Source: Gammaproteobacteria bacterium
GTDB taxonomy: Bacteria > Pseudomonadota > Gammaproteobacteria > DSM-16500
Reading direction: 5' to 3'
NCBI GenBank assembly: GCA_013816845.1
Contig: JACDDU010000005.1
Coordinates: 186,001-250,000 of the forward strand
DNA length: 64,000 nucleotides
The translations under genes were made by a program, and so were the position numbers. The notes under the pieces are model-generated. The model did not search any database and had not been told where the DNA came from. It saw only the letters and a program-made list of their open reading frames with translations. Positions 8,801-17,345 of this stretch are shown here, one piece after another (position 1 is the first letter of the stretch; the number at the start of each line of letters is the position of its first letter).

Positions 8801-9801
8801 GCTGCACATACCTCTTTTAAGCGACTTTTAGCAACTAAAGCTTTATGTGAATTACGCCAATTAATTAAATCTTTTAATCCACTTTCTAAATCAATAGAAT
8901 ATTTGAAGCCAATTTCCTTCTCAGCACGCGTTGGGTCACCAATACGATTCGTTACAAAAGATTGACCGGCGGGGGCATATTCAATGGGTAATGGGGAGTT
9001 TGTAATCTTTAAAAGTTTTTCAGTTAAGGTTTTAATGCTAATTTGTACACCACTGCCCACATTATAGTTTTCATCTGTTGCACTCGATTGGAGCGCACAA
9101 AGATTAGCACGAGCCACATCGGTAACATAAATAAAATCGTACGCTTGTGAACCATCGCCATAGACAATGGGCGATAGGTTTTGGTCGATTCGATCTAAAA
9201 TTTTCATAATCACTGCGATATAGGTTCCCTTATAATCTTGACGGGCACCATATACATTCATATAACGCAATCCCACATAATTTAATCCATAGCGGTGATA
9301 AAAAGCACGGCACATATGTTCGCCTGCAATTTTGCTTGCACCATAAAAAGTTTTATTATTGTAAATATGATCTTCTGTCATAGGTAATTCCACCGCATCG
9401 CCATAAACTGAGGCAGATGAGGAATAGATTAGCTTTTTAACTTTATGTTTTACACAAGCTTCTAAAATATTAAAAGTTCCTTCGATATTCACGTGAAAAG
9501 CACTGCGGGGATAATCATGGCAGTGCAATAACCATAAGGCAGCAAGGTGAAATACGTAATCCTTCCCTTTAATTGCTTGATCAAGGATGTCTGTTTGAAT
9601 GATATCGCCACCTAGTTCAAATATTTTTACCCGGGGGTCAGAAAGAGCGTTCGATAAATTTTCATAAGTACCGCGTGCAAAATTATCATAAATAACAATT
9701 TCTGCCACGTCAGTTTGAACCAGCTGGTCGACGATGTGACTTCCAATTAACCCTGCACCGCCTATGACTAATATTTTTTTCCCTGACAATTCGTTATTCA
9801 T
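8797..9801 (-). CDS. NAD-dependent nucleotide-sugar epimerase/dehydratase
   Basis: This 334-residue extended SDR has the Rossmann motif GGAGLIGS (about 14-21) and the YxxxK catalytic pair Tyr153/Lys157 (YGASK) after SSSASVYG. This fits UDP-glucose 4-epimerase and related nucleotide-sugar epimerases or dehydratases such as Bordetella WbmF/G. The exact reaction cannot be told. It overlaps the upstream transglutaminase-like gene by 4 bases (ATGA) and the downstream aminotransferase by GTGA, so the three are one translational unit. With the aminotransferase it may form a two-step keto-amino module. Confidence 0.87.
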   Translation of the reverse strand: MNNELSGKKILVIGGAGLIGSHIVDQLVQTDVAEIVIYDNFARGTYENLSNALSDPRVKIFELGGDIIQTDILDQAIKGKDYVFHLAALWLLHCHDYPRSAFHVNIEGTFNILEACVKHKVKKLIYSSSASVYGDAVELPMTEDHIYNNKTFYGASKIAGEHMCRAFYHRYGLNYVGLRYMNVYGARQDYKGTYIAVIMKILDRIDQNLSPIVYGDGSQAYDFIYVTDVARANLCALQSSATDENYNVGSGVQISIKTLTEKLLKITNSPLPIEYAPAGQSFVTNRIGDPTRAEKEIGFKYSIDLESGLKDLINWRNSHKALVAKSRLKEVCAA

Positions 9802-10808
9802 AATGCTCCTTGTTGATAATATTGAAAGATAAAACGATCCCTTTCAATGTAGCGTACTGAGGGAAGAAAGCCTCGGGGAAACTCATTACTTTGAACGCCA
9901 AATTCATAGCAAGAAATATTTTCGTTATGATCTTCTATATAAGTTAATTGCATAATTCTTTTGTACCAATGTTTTAAATGGGCGAGTCTTGCTTCATTAA
10001 TAAAAACAAAGGGATAATTGCCAGAATGTGAAGTGACATCGGCTCGTATATCTTGGGATATATAATTTATTTCATAATCACCATTTAAATGGTCGATCAT
10101 TTCGAGTAAAGATAAAGGCTTTCCTAGATAGGTAAAATAAACATCTTGGTCGATGTCATATAAAACCCACTTATTCAAATTCTGATTAAAGACTTCAATG
10201 AGATAATGCCCAGCATCATAAGTATTTAATTGATTCAGCGCGCGTGTACCGATAACACGTGACTTTATTTTTACGGAGGTTAAGAATTTTAAGGCAAAAC
10301 GCGTTGCCGCCTCGCAGGTTAATATTAATTTATTATTTTTAGCTTTTAATTTTAATTCATTATAAGACAAGCTATCATCTTGTTCACCGTGGGTAAGCAT
10401 CCAAGCAATAGAAGACATTAATTGCGGTAAATCATCGGTATAAACGATACGCTGCTCGTTATATTTTTCGGGAAAAATAAAGCGATATAAGCCATCACAT
10501 TGAATGTCATATTGATGATGATGAAATTTATATTGGCCTGGCTGGATCACTAACTCAGAGGGTAGAGAAACCCCTTGATTCAAAGGAAGCGGCTCAAGGT
10601 AGCTAATCTTTAATCCTTTCGCAAGATAAGCAAAAGGCGTATTTACATATTGATCATGGTTATCATTCGGAAAAAGACGCAGAAAACTGAGCGATTTTTT
10701 TATCATTTTTTTAAACTTAAAAATCATTTTCGTACGTAGTTGATCTGATTGCTTATACAGCAACCAGACATTAAGTAAGAGACTGATTATGATCAAAGTC
10801 TTTAGCAT
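9798..10808 (-). CDS. Membrane-anchored transglutaminase-like protein
   Basis: This 336-residue protein has one N-terminal hydrophobic segment (about 2-18), a basic stretch, and a C-terminal domain with a plausible transglutaminase-like triad: Cys165 (LTCEAATRFA), His201 (AGHYLIEVF) and Asp218 (VLYDID). The Cys in a helix followed by His and Asp on strands is the order of that superfamily. Such domains can act as cysteine peptidases, amidases or amide-forming enzymes. It overlaps the epimerase gene downstream by 4 bases, so it is integral to the operon although it is not a standard polysaccharide gene. The substrate is unknown; a link to modification of the amidated sugar is speculative. Confidence 0.6.
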   Translation of the reverse strand: MLKTLIIISLLLNVWLLYKQSDQLRTKMIFKFKKMIKKSLSFLRLFPNDNHDQYVNTPFAYLAKGLKISYLEPLPLNQGVSLPSELVIQPGQYKFHHHQYDIQCDGLYRFIFPEKYNEQRIVYTDDLPQLMSSIAWMLTHGEQDDSLSYNELKLKAKNNKLILTCEAATRFALKFLTSVKIKSRVIGTRALNQLNTYDAGHYLIEVFNQNLNKWVLYDIDQDVYFTYLGKPLSLLEMIDHLNGDYEINYISQDIRADVTSHSGNYPFVFINEARLAHLKHWYKRIMQLTYIEDHNENISCYEFGVQSNEFPRGFLPSVRYIERDRFIFQYYQQGAL

Positions 10809-10825
10809 TTTACCATCATTAATAA

Positions 10826-11971
10826 TTATCCGACTGTGCGCGTTTGAATAACATCGTAAGTAATTTCGTGAACTGCATTAACAATATAACGCTGTTGTAA
10901 TTCTGTTAGATGAGCGCTCATGGGGAGGCTGATAATTTCATTGGCTATATTTTCGGCGACCGGAAAATCTCCCTTATGATGATTCAAATAATTAAAACAC
11001 GGTTGTAAATGTAATGGCTGCGGATAATGAATAGCTGTAGGAATTTCTCGAACTTTAAGTTGGTTCATGAATTCTTGTCTTTCTTTAACGCGAATGGAGT
11101 ATTGAGCATAGATAGATGTACGATCTGATTTTACATACGACAACATCACGTTAGCATTCGTCAATTGCTCATTGTAATATTTGGCAATCTGACTGCGCTT
11201 CTTAATTTCATCAGGGAAATACTTTAGTTTTACCTGCAAAATAGCTGCTTGAATGGTATCCAACCGTGCGTTAAGCCCAATATATTTGTGATGATAACGC
11301 TTTGTTTGACCATGGACTCTTAAACTTTTAATGCGCTCAGCAATTAAATCGTCATTCACGATAACCGCTCCGCCATCACCATAACAACCCAAAGGTTTAG
11401 TTGGAAAAAAACTCAAACATCCTATATCGCTCAAATTACCCGATTTTTTTTCGCGGTAGAGTGCACCTAAACTTTGTGCTGCATCTTCAATGACATATAA
11501 TTTTCTATCATATTGATGCGAATATTTTTGTGCTAAAGCATTGATTTCATCCATGTCGGCCGGCTGGCCATATAAAGAGACCGGTAAAATGGCGCGTGTT
11601 TTAGCGGTAATTTTAGCTTCAATTTGACTTGCATTAATATTGTAAGAATCCGCTTCAATATCAACAAAAATGGGTATGGCGCCCAACAGACTGATCATTT
11701 CGGCAGTTGCTATGAAAGTAAAAGGTGTTGTAATAATTTCATCACCAGGTTTGATGTCAATGGCCATGAGAGCCAACAATATTGCATCAGTACCATTTGC
11801 GCAGGTTACAACATGCTTACAATTTAAAAATTCTCCTAATGCTTCTTCAAATTGTTCAACTTCAGGACCCATGATAAATTGGCTGGAGTTCAGTACCTTT
11901 TGAATAGCAAAATTGATTTCTTCTTTATACTCGTAGTATTGGCTTTGCAAATCATGAAAAGCTATATTCAT
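10826..11971 (-). CDS. wbpE: UDP-3-keto-uronic acid 3-aminotransferase (WbpE/WlbC type)
   Basis: This 381-residue DegT-family aminotransferase has PLP lysine Lys192 in FFPTKPLGCYGDGG, the segment characteristic of WbpE/WlbC, and VIEDAAQSLGA upstream. WbpE transfers an amino group from glutamate to UDP-2-acetamido-3-keto-2-deoxy-hexuronate, giving the 3-amino sugar. It follows wbpB- and wbpD-like genes in the same order as in Pseudomonas and Bordetella loci, which strengthens the assignment. It lies 9 bases downstream of the wbpD-like gene. Length is normal for the family. Confidence 0.92.
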   Translation of the reverse strand: MNIAFHDLQSQYYEYKEEINFAIQKVLNSSQFIMGPEVEQFEEALGEFLNCKHVVTCANGTDAILLALMAIDIKPGDEIITTPFTFIATAEMISLLGAIPIFVDIEADSYNINASQIEAKITAKTRAILPVSLYGQPADMDEINALAQKYSHQYDRKLYVIEDAAQSLGALYREKKSGNLSDIGCLSFFPTKPLGCYGDGGAVIVNDDLIAERIKSLRVHGQTKRYHHKYIGLNARLDTIQAAILQVKLKYFPDEIKKRSQIAKYYNEQLTNANVMLSYVKSDRTSIYAQYSIRVKERQEFMNQLKVREIPTAIHYPQPLHLQPCFNYLNHHKGDFPVAENIANEIISLPMSAHLTELQQRYIVNAVHEITYDVIQTRTVG

Positions 11972-11980
11972 TGTATTCCT

Positions 11981-12556
11981 TCACATTGGATAAACTGTAT
12001 CTGCTTCTATTCGATAGCGGCTCTGATCAAATGCATCGAAAGCAGTATCATTGTCATTGAAAACAAGTTTATTTCCTGCCTTACTAACCCATCCATATTG
12101 TTTTGCAGGTACGCCGTACACGAGAGCAAACGGTTTAATATCCTTGGTAACGGTTGAGCCTGCGCCAACCAATGCATATTCACCTATGGTTACACCACAA
12201 ACGATCGTTGCATTCGCACCAATTGCACACCCTTTTTTTAAAAGAGTTGTTTTAAATTCTGCGCGGCGCACAATAAACGCTCGGGGATTAATAACGTTGG
12301 TAAATACCATGGAAGGTCCCAAAAATACATCATCTTCGCAAATAACCCCTTCATAAATTGAAACGTTATTTTGGACTTTAACATGATGACCAATGAGAAC
12401 ACGCGGACCCACCACACAATTTTGACCAAAAGAACAGTGATCTCCTATAGAAACTTCTGAAAGTATGTGACTAAAATGCCAGATTTTAGTGCCCTGCCCG
12501 ATTTTAACTTCGGAATCGATATAAGCTGATTCGTGGACAAAAAAATCTTTCCCCAT
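11981..12556 (-). CDS. wbpD: UDP-2-acetamido-3-amino-uronate N-acetyltransferase (WbpD/WlbB type)
   Basis: The start is set at ATG 12556, giving 191 residues (MGKDFFVHESAYIDSEVKIG). This start is one base after the stop of the wbpB-like gene and has GGAG about 9 bases upstream. A longer reading from 12604 would overlap that gene by 47 bases. Hexapeptide repeats (IGQGTKIWHFSHI, VKVQNNVSIYEGV, CAIGANATIVCGVTIGEYALVGAGSTV) precede GVPAKQYGWV, the characteristic WbpD ending. The enzyme acetylates the 3-amine made by WbpE using acetyl-CoA, giving a 2,3-diacetamido sugar acid. It sits between wbpB- and wbpE-like genes. Confidence 0.92.
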   Translation of the reverse strand: MGKDFFVHESAYIDSEVKIGQGTKIWHFSHILSEVSIGDHCSFGQNCVVGPRVLIGHHVKVQNNVSIYEGVICEDDVFLGPSMVFTNVINPRAFIVRRAEFKTTLLKKGCAIGANATIVCGVTIGEYALVGAGSTVTKDIKPFALVYGVPAKQYGWVSKAGNKLVFNDNDTAFDAFDQSRYRIEADTVYPM

Positions 12557-12557
12557 A

Positions 12558-13616
12558 CTATAACTCCAATGGTAAATGAATGGTTTTTGATTCTTTTTTG
12601 GCAAGATAAGCTGAGACTAATAGTTCCAACGATTTTAAACCTTCACGACCATCCGTTTGAGGTTTGGCTTCGCCACGAAATACTTTAATAACATTTTCGT
12701 AATATCGTAAGTGTCCTGTGCCATACACCGAAGAGATTTCGTAATTTAATTGCGCCATTTCATCTTGGGAATCATTGGCATCGGCAAATTCCCAATGTTC
12801 AATTTGATTAAGTGCCGGACCGCCTAACTTCACAATGCCCTTTTCACCTAGGATAGTAATTGATCCTTCCAAGTTTTTTTGAAAAGCAAGCATCGTCACG
12901 CTCATTGAACCTAAGGCACCCGAACGCCATTTAATATTTAAAACCCCTGTGTCTTCAACTTCAATATTACGAGCTAAAGTACCCATCATGGCTTGGACCG
13001 ATTCAACCGGACCAATTAACCAATCTAATAAATCGATATAATGGCTCGCTTGATTCATAAAAGCACCGCCATCGAATTCCCACGTACCACGCCACGCATC
13101 TTGATCATAATAGGCTTGCGGACGCGTCCAAAAAACATTGGAATTCACCAAATAAATTCGACCAAAGCGATCCGATTCAATCGCTTTTTTTAATGCACAA
13201 ATAGTACTGTTATGCCGATTTTGTTTAACGACAAAGAGGTACACATTTGCTTTATCGCAAGCTTTAACCATTCGCAATCCATCTTGCCAACGCGTAGCCA
13301 TGGGTTTTTCTGTAATGACATGTTTACCAGCTTCTGCAGTAATACAAGTTTGCTCTGCATGAATGCCGCTTGGCGTACACAAGATGACAACATCAACCGT
13401 TGGCTCTTCCACTAGCAATTGCTCAAGTGTCGCATAGCCTTTCACGGATTGTTGCGTTATCGCCTGCGCTAAACGATCTGAATTGGGATCACAGACTGCA
13501 ATTAATTCTAAATCGGTTTGATGATGGTTTATTGCATTGAAATGATTATTTGAAATTCTACCGCAACCAACAAGCGCTACTTTAATTTTTCTATTTAAAA
13601 TTGATTGTATTTGCAT
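12558..13616 (-). CDS. wbpB: UDP-N-acetyl-hexosaminuronate 3-dehydrogenase (WbpB/WlbA type)
   Basis: This 352-residue Gfo/Idh/MocA-family oxidoreductase has an N-terminal Rossmann motif (VGCGRISNNHFNAI), the EKPMA segment and the C-terminal alpha/beta domain (about 130-340). WbpB/WlbA oxidises C3 of a UDP-HexNAcA, feeding WbpE; it is recycled with 2-oxoglutarate in the characterised enzymes. It is followed directly by wbpD- and wbpE-like genes, the conserved B-D-E order. A gap of 122 bases separates it from the epimerase gene upstream, where a secondary promoter could lie. Confidence 0.92.
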   Translation of the reverse strand: MQIQSILNRKIKVALVGCGRISNNHFNAINHHQTDLELIAVCDPNSDRLAQAITQQSVKGYATLEQLLVEEPTVDVVILCTPSGIHAEQTCITAEAGKHVITEKPMATRWQDGLRMVKACDKANVYLFVVKQNRHNSTICALKKAIESDRFGRIYLVNSNVFWTRPQAYYDQDAWRGTWEFDGGAFMNQASHYIDLLDWLIGPVESVQAMMGTLARNIEVEDTGVLNIKWRSGALGSMSVTMLAFQKNLEGSITILGEKGIVKLGGPALNQIEHWEFADANDSQDEMAQLNYEISSVYGTGHLRYYENVIKVFRGEAKPQTDGREGLKSLELLVSAYLAKKESKTIHLPLEL

Positions 13617-13738
13617 AACCTTTCAACTTAAGTTCCATAGGTTGATAACCGCTTGCGCAGAATCAACAATTATCCATTATGAGGATGGTTTTTCAGCGCA
13701 AATGCACAACCCAACCTACATTCATTTCTTGTCAGGAC

Positions 13739-14767
13739 TTAATTGCCCTGCTCGGACTGAAACCAGGCAATGGTTTGTTCAAGTCCGACTTGTACATTGT
13801 AATTTGGTTTATACCCTAACAAATTTTTTGTTTTGCTGATATCTGCCAAAGAATGTCGAATATCACCAGGACGAAAATCCTGATAAATAGGTTGATTCGC
13901 TTTGGAGAGATGGTCCGTAATCATTTGGTACAGCTGATTTAAAGAAGTGCGTTCACCCACTGTAACATTATAAACATGATTCACAATATCCGGATTCTCA
14001 ACGCAGGCGGCCAGTAAGTTAACTTGTACTGCATTGTCGATATAGCAAAAATCGCGCGATGTTTCTCCATCCCCATTCACATAAACAGGTTGACCATTTA
14101 ATAAGGAAGTAATCCATAGCGGAATAACTGCTGCGTAGGGACCATCTGGATCTTGTCGTGGTCCAAAGATATTAAAATATCTTAAGCCAATGCAATTTAA
14201 GCCGTAACAGTTCGAAAAGGCTTTTGCATACAATTCATTTGTTAATTTTGAAACTGCATAAGGAGATAAAGGATTGCCAATATGCGTTTCTATTTTCGGT
14301 AATTCAACCGAGTCACCGTAAACTGAGCTAGATGATGCATAAATAAAACGCTTTATCTTTTCATTTTTTGCGGCAATCAACATATTTAAAAAGCCAGTTA
14401 CATTCGTTTGATGCGTCATCTCTGGCATTTCTATCGAACGAGGCACACTACCTAATGCCGCTTGATGGAGTACATAATCACAATGTTCCACCGCTTTTTT
14501 ACAATCATCAGGATTACGAATATCACCTTCATGGAAAATAAAGTTGTTACGTTGAGACGGAGTCATTTTTTTTAAAACATCATCAATGTTAGACTGAAAA
14601 CCAGTTGCAAAATTATCTAACCCCACAACTTTTTGATTTAATTTTAAAAGCGTTTCCATTAGGTTTGAGCCAATAAATCCAGCCACACCGGTGACCAACC
14701 ACGTCTTGGGTGTAACTAATAAATCATTTTTAATTTTTTCAAATATTTGCACAGTAGATTTTACCAA
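13739..14767 (-). CDS. wbpP: UDP-N-acetylglucosamine 4-epimerase (WbpP/TviC type)
   Basis: This 342-residue extended SDR has the NAD motif TGVAGFIGS (about 26-34), SSSSVYG and the catalytic Tyr170/Lys174 (SPYAVSK). The N-terminal extension before the Rossmann motif and the sequence style match WbpP/TviC, which interconvert UDP-GlcNAc and UDP-GalNAc or their uronic acids. It is 10 bases downstream of the 6-dehydrogenase gene. The tviB-tviC type pairing suggests that the sugar acid has the galacto configuration (UDP-GalNAcA), which then enters the WbpB/E/D steps. Confidence 0.9.
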   Translation of the reverse strand: MVKSTVQIFEKIKNDLLVTPKTWLVTGVAGFIGSNLMETLLKLNQKVVGLDNFATGFQSNIDDVLKKMTPSQRNNFIFHEGDIRNPDDCKKAVEHCDYVLHQAALGSVPRSIEMPEMTHQTNVTGFLNMLIAAKNEKIKRFIYASSSSVYGDSVELPKIETHIGNPLSPYAVSKLTNELYAKAFSNCYGLNCIGLRYFNIFGPRQDPDGPYAAVIPLWITSLLNGQPVYVNGDGETSRDFCYIDNAVQVNLLAACVENPDIVNHVYNVTVGERTSLNQLYQMITDHLSKANQPIYQDFRPGDIRHSLADISKTKNLLGYKPNYNVQVGLEQTIAWFQSEQGN

Positions 14768-14777
14768 GTTTTACTAA

Positions 14778-16070
14778 TTATAAACGCCAAACATGCACAC
14801 CTTGTTCCCGCAGTTTAATCGGATCGAGAACACCTTTTATATCGATAATCAATTTTGGATTATTTAGTCGGCGGACAAAATCCTCAAGAGGATGATCTCT
14901 GTAACTATCATGAGCCACAGCAAGTATAATCGCATCTAAATCGGTAAACAAATCCCAGTCGACGATTTCAAGATCATACTCTTTTTTAGTCATTTCCCGA
15001 TTTGCTCGTGGGTCGTGCAAAATAATATTAGCGTGAAAAGAGTTTAACTCTTGAATAATATCAATAACCTTTGTATTGCGAATATCTGAACAATTCTCTT
15101 TAAACGTGAGACCCATCACGCCAATCCGCGCACCATTAACCGGCTTCCCTAATCGATTGATTTCTTTCACCGTCCGCTCTGCAATATATTTACCCATATT
15201 GTCATTAATACGACGGCCCGCCAAAATAACTTCCGGGTGCACGCCACTCATATTTGCTTTGTGCGTAAGATAGTAAGGATCGACACCAATGCAGTGGCCG
15301 CCTACTAAACCGGGTTTAAAGGGTAAAAAATTCCATTTTGTACCGGCAGCTTCTAAAACTTCCGCGGTGTCAATGCCCAATTTATTAAAGATAATAGAAA
15401 TTTCATTAATTAAAGCAATGTTGAGATCACGCTGTGTATTTTCAATGACTTTAGCAGCTTCGGCAACCTTGATGCTTGATGCTTTAAAAACACCCGCAGT
15501 TACTACACTTCCATACACGTCGGCAATGATGTCTAAAATAGCCGGGGTTTGTCCGGACACAACTTTACAAATGTTTGTAAAACTGTATTGACTATCTCCA
15601 GGGTTAAGTCTTTCGGGTGAATATCCAACAAAAAAATCTACCCCGCATTTTAAACCCGATTCTTTCTCAAGGACAGGTGCGCATATTTCTTCGGTCACGC
15701 CTGGATAAACCGTGGATTCATACACGACTATATCGCCTTTCTTCAAATGAGGCGCAACCAACGTTGAGGCAGATAACAAATGCGAGAGATCAGGTTGTTT
15801 TGCTAAATTGATAGGGGTAGGAACCGCAATGATATGAAAATTAGCTTGCTTTAAATCGGTAGCGTGATGCGTAAAAAGTAAATTGGTTTCAGCTAATTCC
15901 TCAGTTGAAACTTCTTGGGTATGATCATACCCTTTTTGTAACTCTGTTATCCGTTTTGGATTAATATCAAAAGCAATGACACGTTGTTTCTTACCAAAAG
16001 CGACTGCGACTGGTAATCCTACATAACCTAAACCAATCACTGAAATATGATAGCCCACGTCTTTCTCCAT
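14778..16070 (-). CDS. tviB: UDP-N-acetyl-hexosamine 6-dehydrogenase (WbpO/TviB type)
   Basis: This 430-residue UDP-sugar dehydrogenase has GLGYVGLP for NAD binding (about 13-20), the hinge helix, and the catalytic cysteine Cys260 in GGHCIGVDPYYL. The segment FDINPKRITELQKGYDHT matches the TviB/WbpO/WbpA group acting on UDP-HexNAc rather than UDP-glucose dehydrogenases. It oxidises C6 twice to make the uronic acid that the rest of the cluster modifies. TviB and WbpO cannot be told apart by eye. A 126-base gap separates it from the FAD oxidoreductase gene upstream. Confidence 0.92.
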   Translation of the reverse strand: MEKDVGYHISVIGLGYVGLPVAVAFGKKQRVIAFDINPKRITELQKGYDHTQEVSTEELAETNLLFTHHATDLKQANFHIIAVPTPINLAKQPDLSHLLSASTLVAPHLKKGDIVVYESTVYPGVTEEICAPVLEKESGLKCGVDFFVGYSPERLNPGDSQYSFTNICKVVSGQTPAILDIIADVYGSVVTAGVFKASSIKVAEAAKVIENTQRDLNIALINEISIIFNKLGIDTAEVLEAAGTKWNFLPFKPGLVGGHCIGVDPYYLTHKANMSGVHPEVILAGRRINDNMGKYIAERTVKEINRLGKPVNGARIGVMGLTFKENCSDIRNTKVIDIIQELNSFHANIILHDPRANREMTKKEYDLEIVDWDLFTDLDAIILAVAHDSYRDHPLEDFVRRLNNPKLIIDIKGVLDPIKLREQGVHVWRL

Positions 16071-16196
16071 AAACGAATCATTCCTTTACTAAATCCACGA
16101 TGGGATGCGATCAAAATCATGGCCCATCATTAAGCTAAAATGCTTAGAGTGAGACTTAAAACACTGACGCGAATGCATTTTAAGGGATGAGTTAAC

Positions 16197-17309
16197 TTAA
16201 TGACAAGGGAAATTCTTTTTGATGCGGCTTCTTACTTCTTTCGCAATAGCTAAACAACTAGTGAGTCCCGGAGATTCCATTCCAAATAAATTAATAACAT
16301 TTTTAAGACCATGCACTGTTGCATCTTGAATGATAAAGTCTTGCGGTTGTTGATCAGGCGGAAGCGTTTTGGGCCGCACACCGGCAAAAGCAGGTTGTAA
16401 ATCTTCTACTTTAATCGCTGGATAGTATTGTTTAATCGCATGATAAAATTTGGGCAGTAGGTGAGGTGAAACAGTGTAATCAATTTCATTAACCCATTCT
16501 ACATCTGGACCAAAGCGAGTTATGCCTTTTAAGTCAGTCGTAGCATGAATCCCGAGACCCGATGTTTCAGGTAATGGATAAATTAAATGTGAAAAAGGGG
16601 CACTTTTTGTTAATTCAAAATAATGGCCTTTCGCATAATAGGAAAAAGGTATAGCTTGTATTGGCATTCCAACAATTTCCCTTGCCACAGCGGATGCCCA
16701 AAGCCCTGCGGCATTAATCAAATACGATGTTACGATGGTCATCCCAGCATGATTAGTCTGAATGTTAATATGATTTTTATCGAAAGTAGCATTTTGAAAG
16801 GCGATACCACACAAGATTGTACCGCCTCCATCTTTCACATCTTGTGTAAAATGTTTTAAAAGCGAATGCCCATCTAATACAGCCGTTTCAGGAGAATATA
16901 ATCCAGCAACAGCTAGAATTTCAGGTTCTAACTTAGAAATGTAAGCGGCCGTAACAGGTATCAATTCTTTTATTTGATTAGCTTTAGCGGTGGATAATAA
17001 ATGATTTAAAGCGGGAAGTTGATGATCAGAAGTTGCAACAATCAATTTACCTCTTTTGTTATAGGCAATTTTTTTCTCATCACAATAATCAATTAAGAGT
17101 TTACGACCTTCGACGCACAATTTAGCTTTTAATGTTTGCGGCAAATAATAAATACCCGCATGGACAACTGCACTATTCCTAAAGCTTGTTTCAGCACCGA
17201 GAATGATATTTTTTTCTAAGACGAGAACTTCTTGCCCTGCATGCGTTAATTCTCGAGCAATGGCGAGTCCAATAAGGCCCCCGCCCACCACCACATACTT
17301 ACTTTGCAT
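16197..17309 (-). CDS. lhgO: FAD-dependent oxidoreductase, L-2-hydroxyglutarate dehydrogenase-like
   Basis: This protein of about 370 residues has an N-terminal dinucleotide-binding motif (VVVGGGLIGLAIAREL) and the NSAVVHAGIYY segment typical of LhgO-type members of the DAO family. LhgO oxidises L-2-hydroxyglutarate to 2-oxoglutarate. The start at 17309 (MQSKYVVVGGG) has a GGA upstream; an ATG at 17318 is possible. It is co-directional between the export lipoprotein and the sugar dehydrogenase. WbpB-type enzymes in other species are coupled to 2-oxoglutarate reduction and release 2-hydroxyglutarate, so this enzyme could recycle that by-product. That link is an inference; the stereochemistry may not match. 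Confidence 0.75.
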   Translation of the reverse strand: MQSKYVVVGGGLIGLAIARELTHAGQEVLVLEKNIILGAETSFRNSAVVHAGIYYLPQTLKAKLCVEGRKLLIDYCDEKKIAYNKRGKLIVATSDHQLPALNHLLSTAKANQIKELIPVTAAYISKLEPEILAVAGLYSPETAVLDGHSLLKHFTQDVKDGGGTILCGIAFQNATFDKNHINIQTNHAGMTIVTSYLINAAGLWASAVAREIVGMPIQAIPFSYYAKGHYFELTKSAPFSHLIYPLPETSGLGIHATTDLKGITRFGPDVEWVNEIDYTVSPHLLPKFYHAIKQYYPAIKVEDLQPAFAGVRPKTLPPDQQPQDFIIQDATVHGLKNVINLFGMESPGLTSCLAIAKEVRSRIKKNFPCH

Positions 17310-17345
17310 GTAGTCCATTCAAAAAAGCACCCGTGCGTTTAAACA

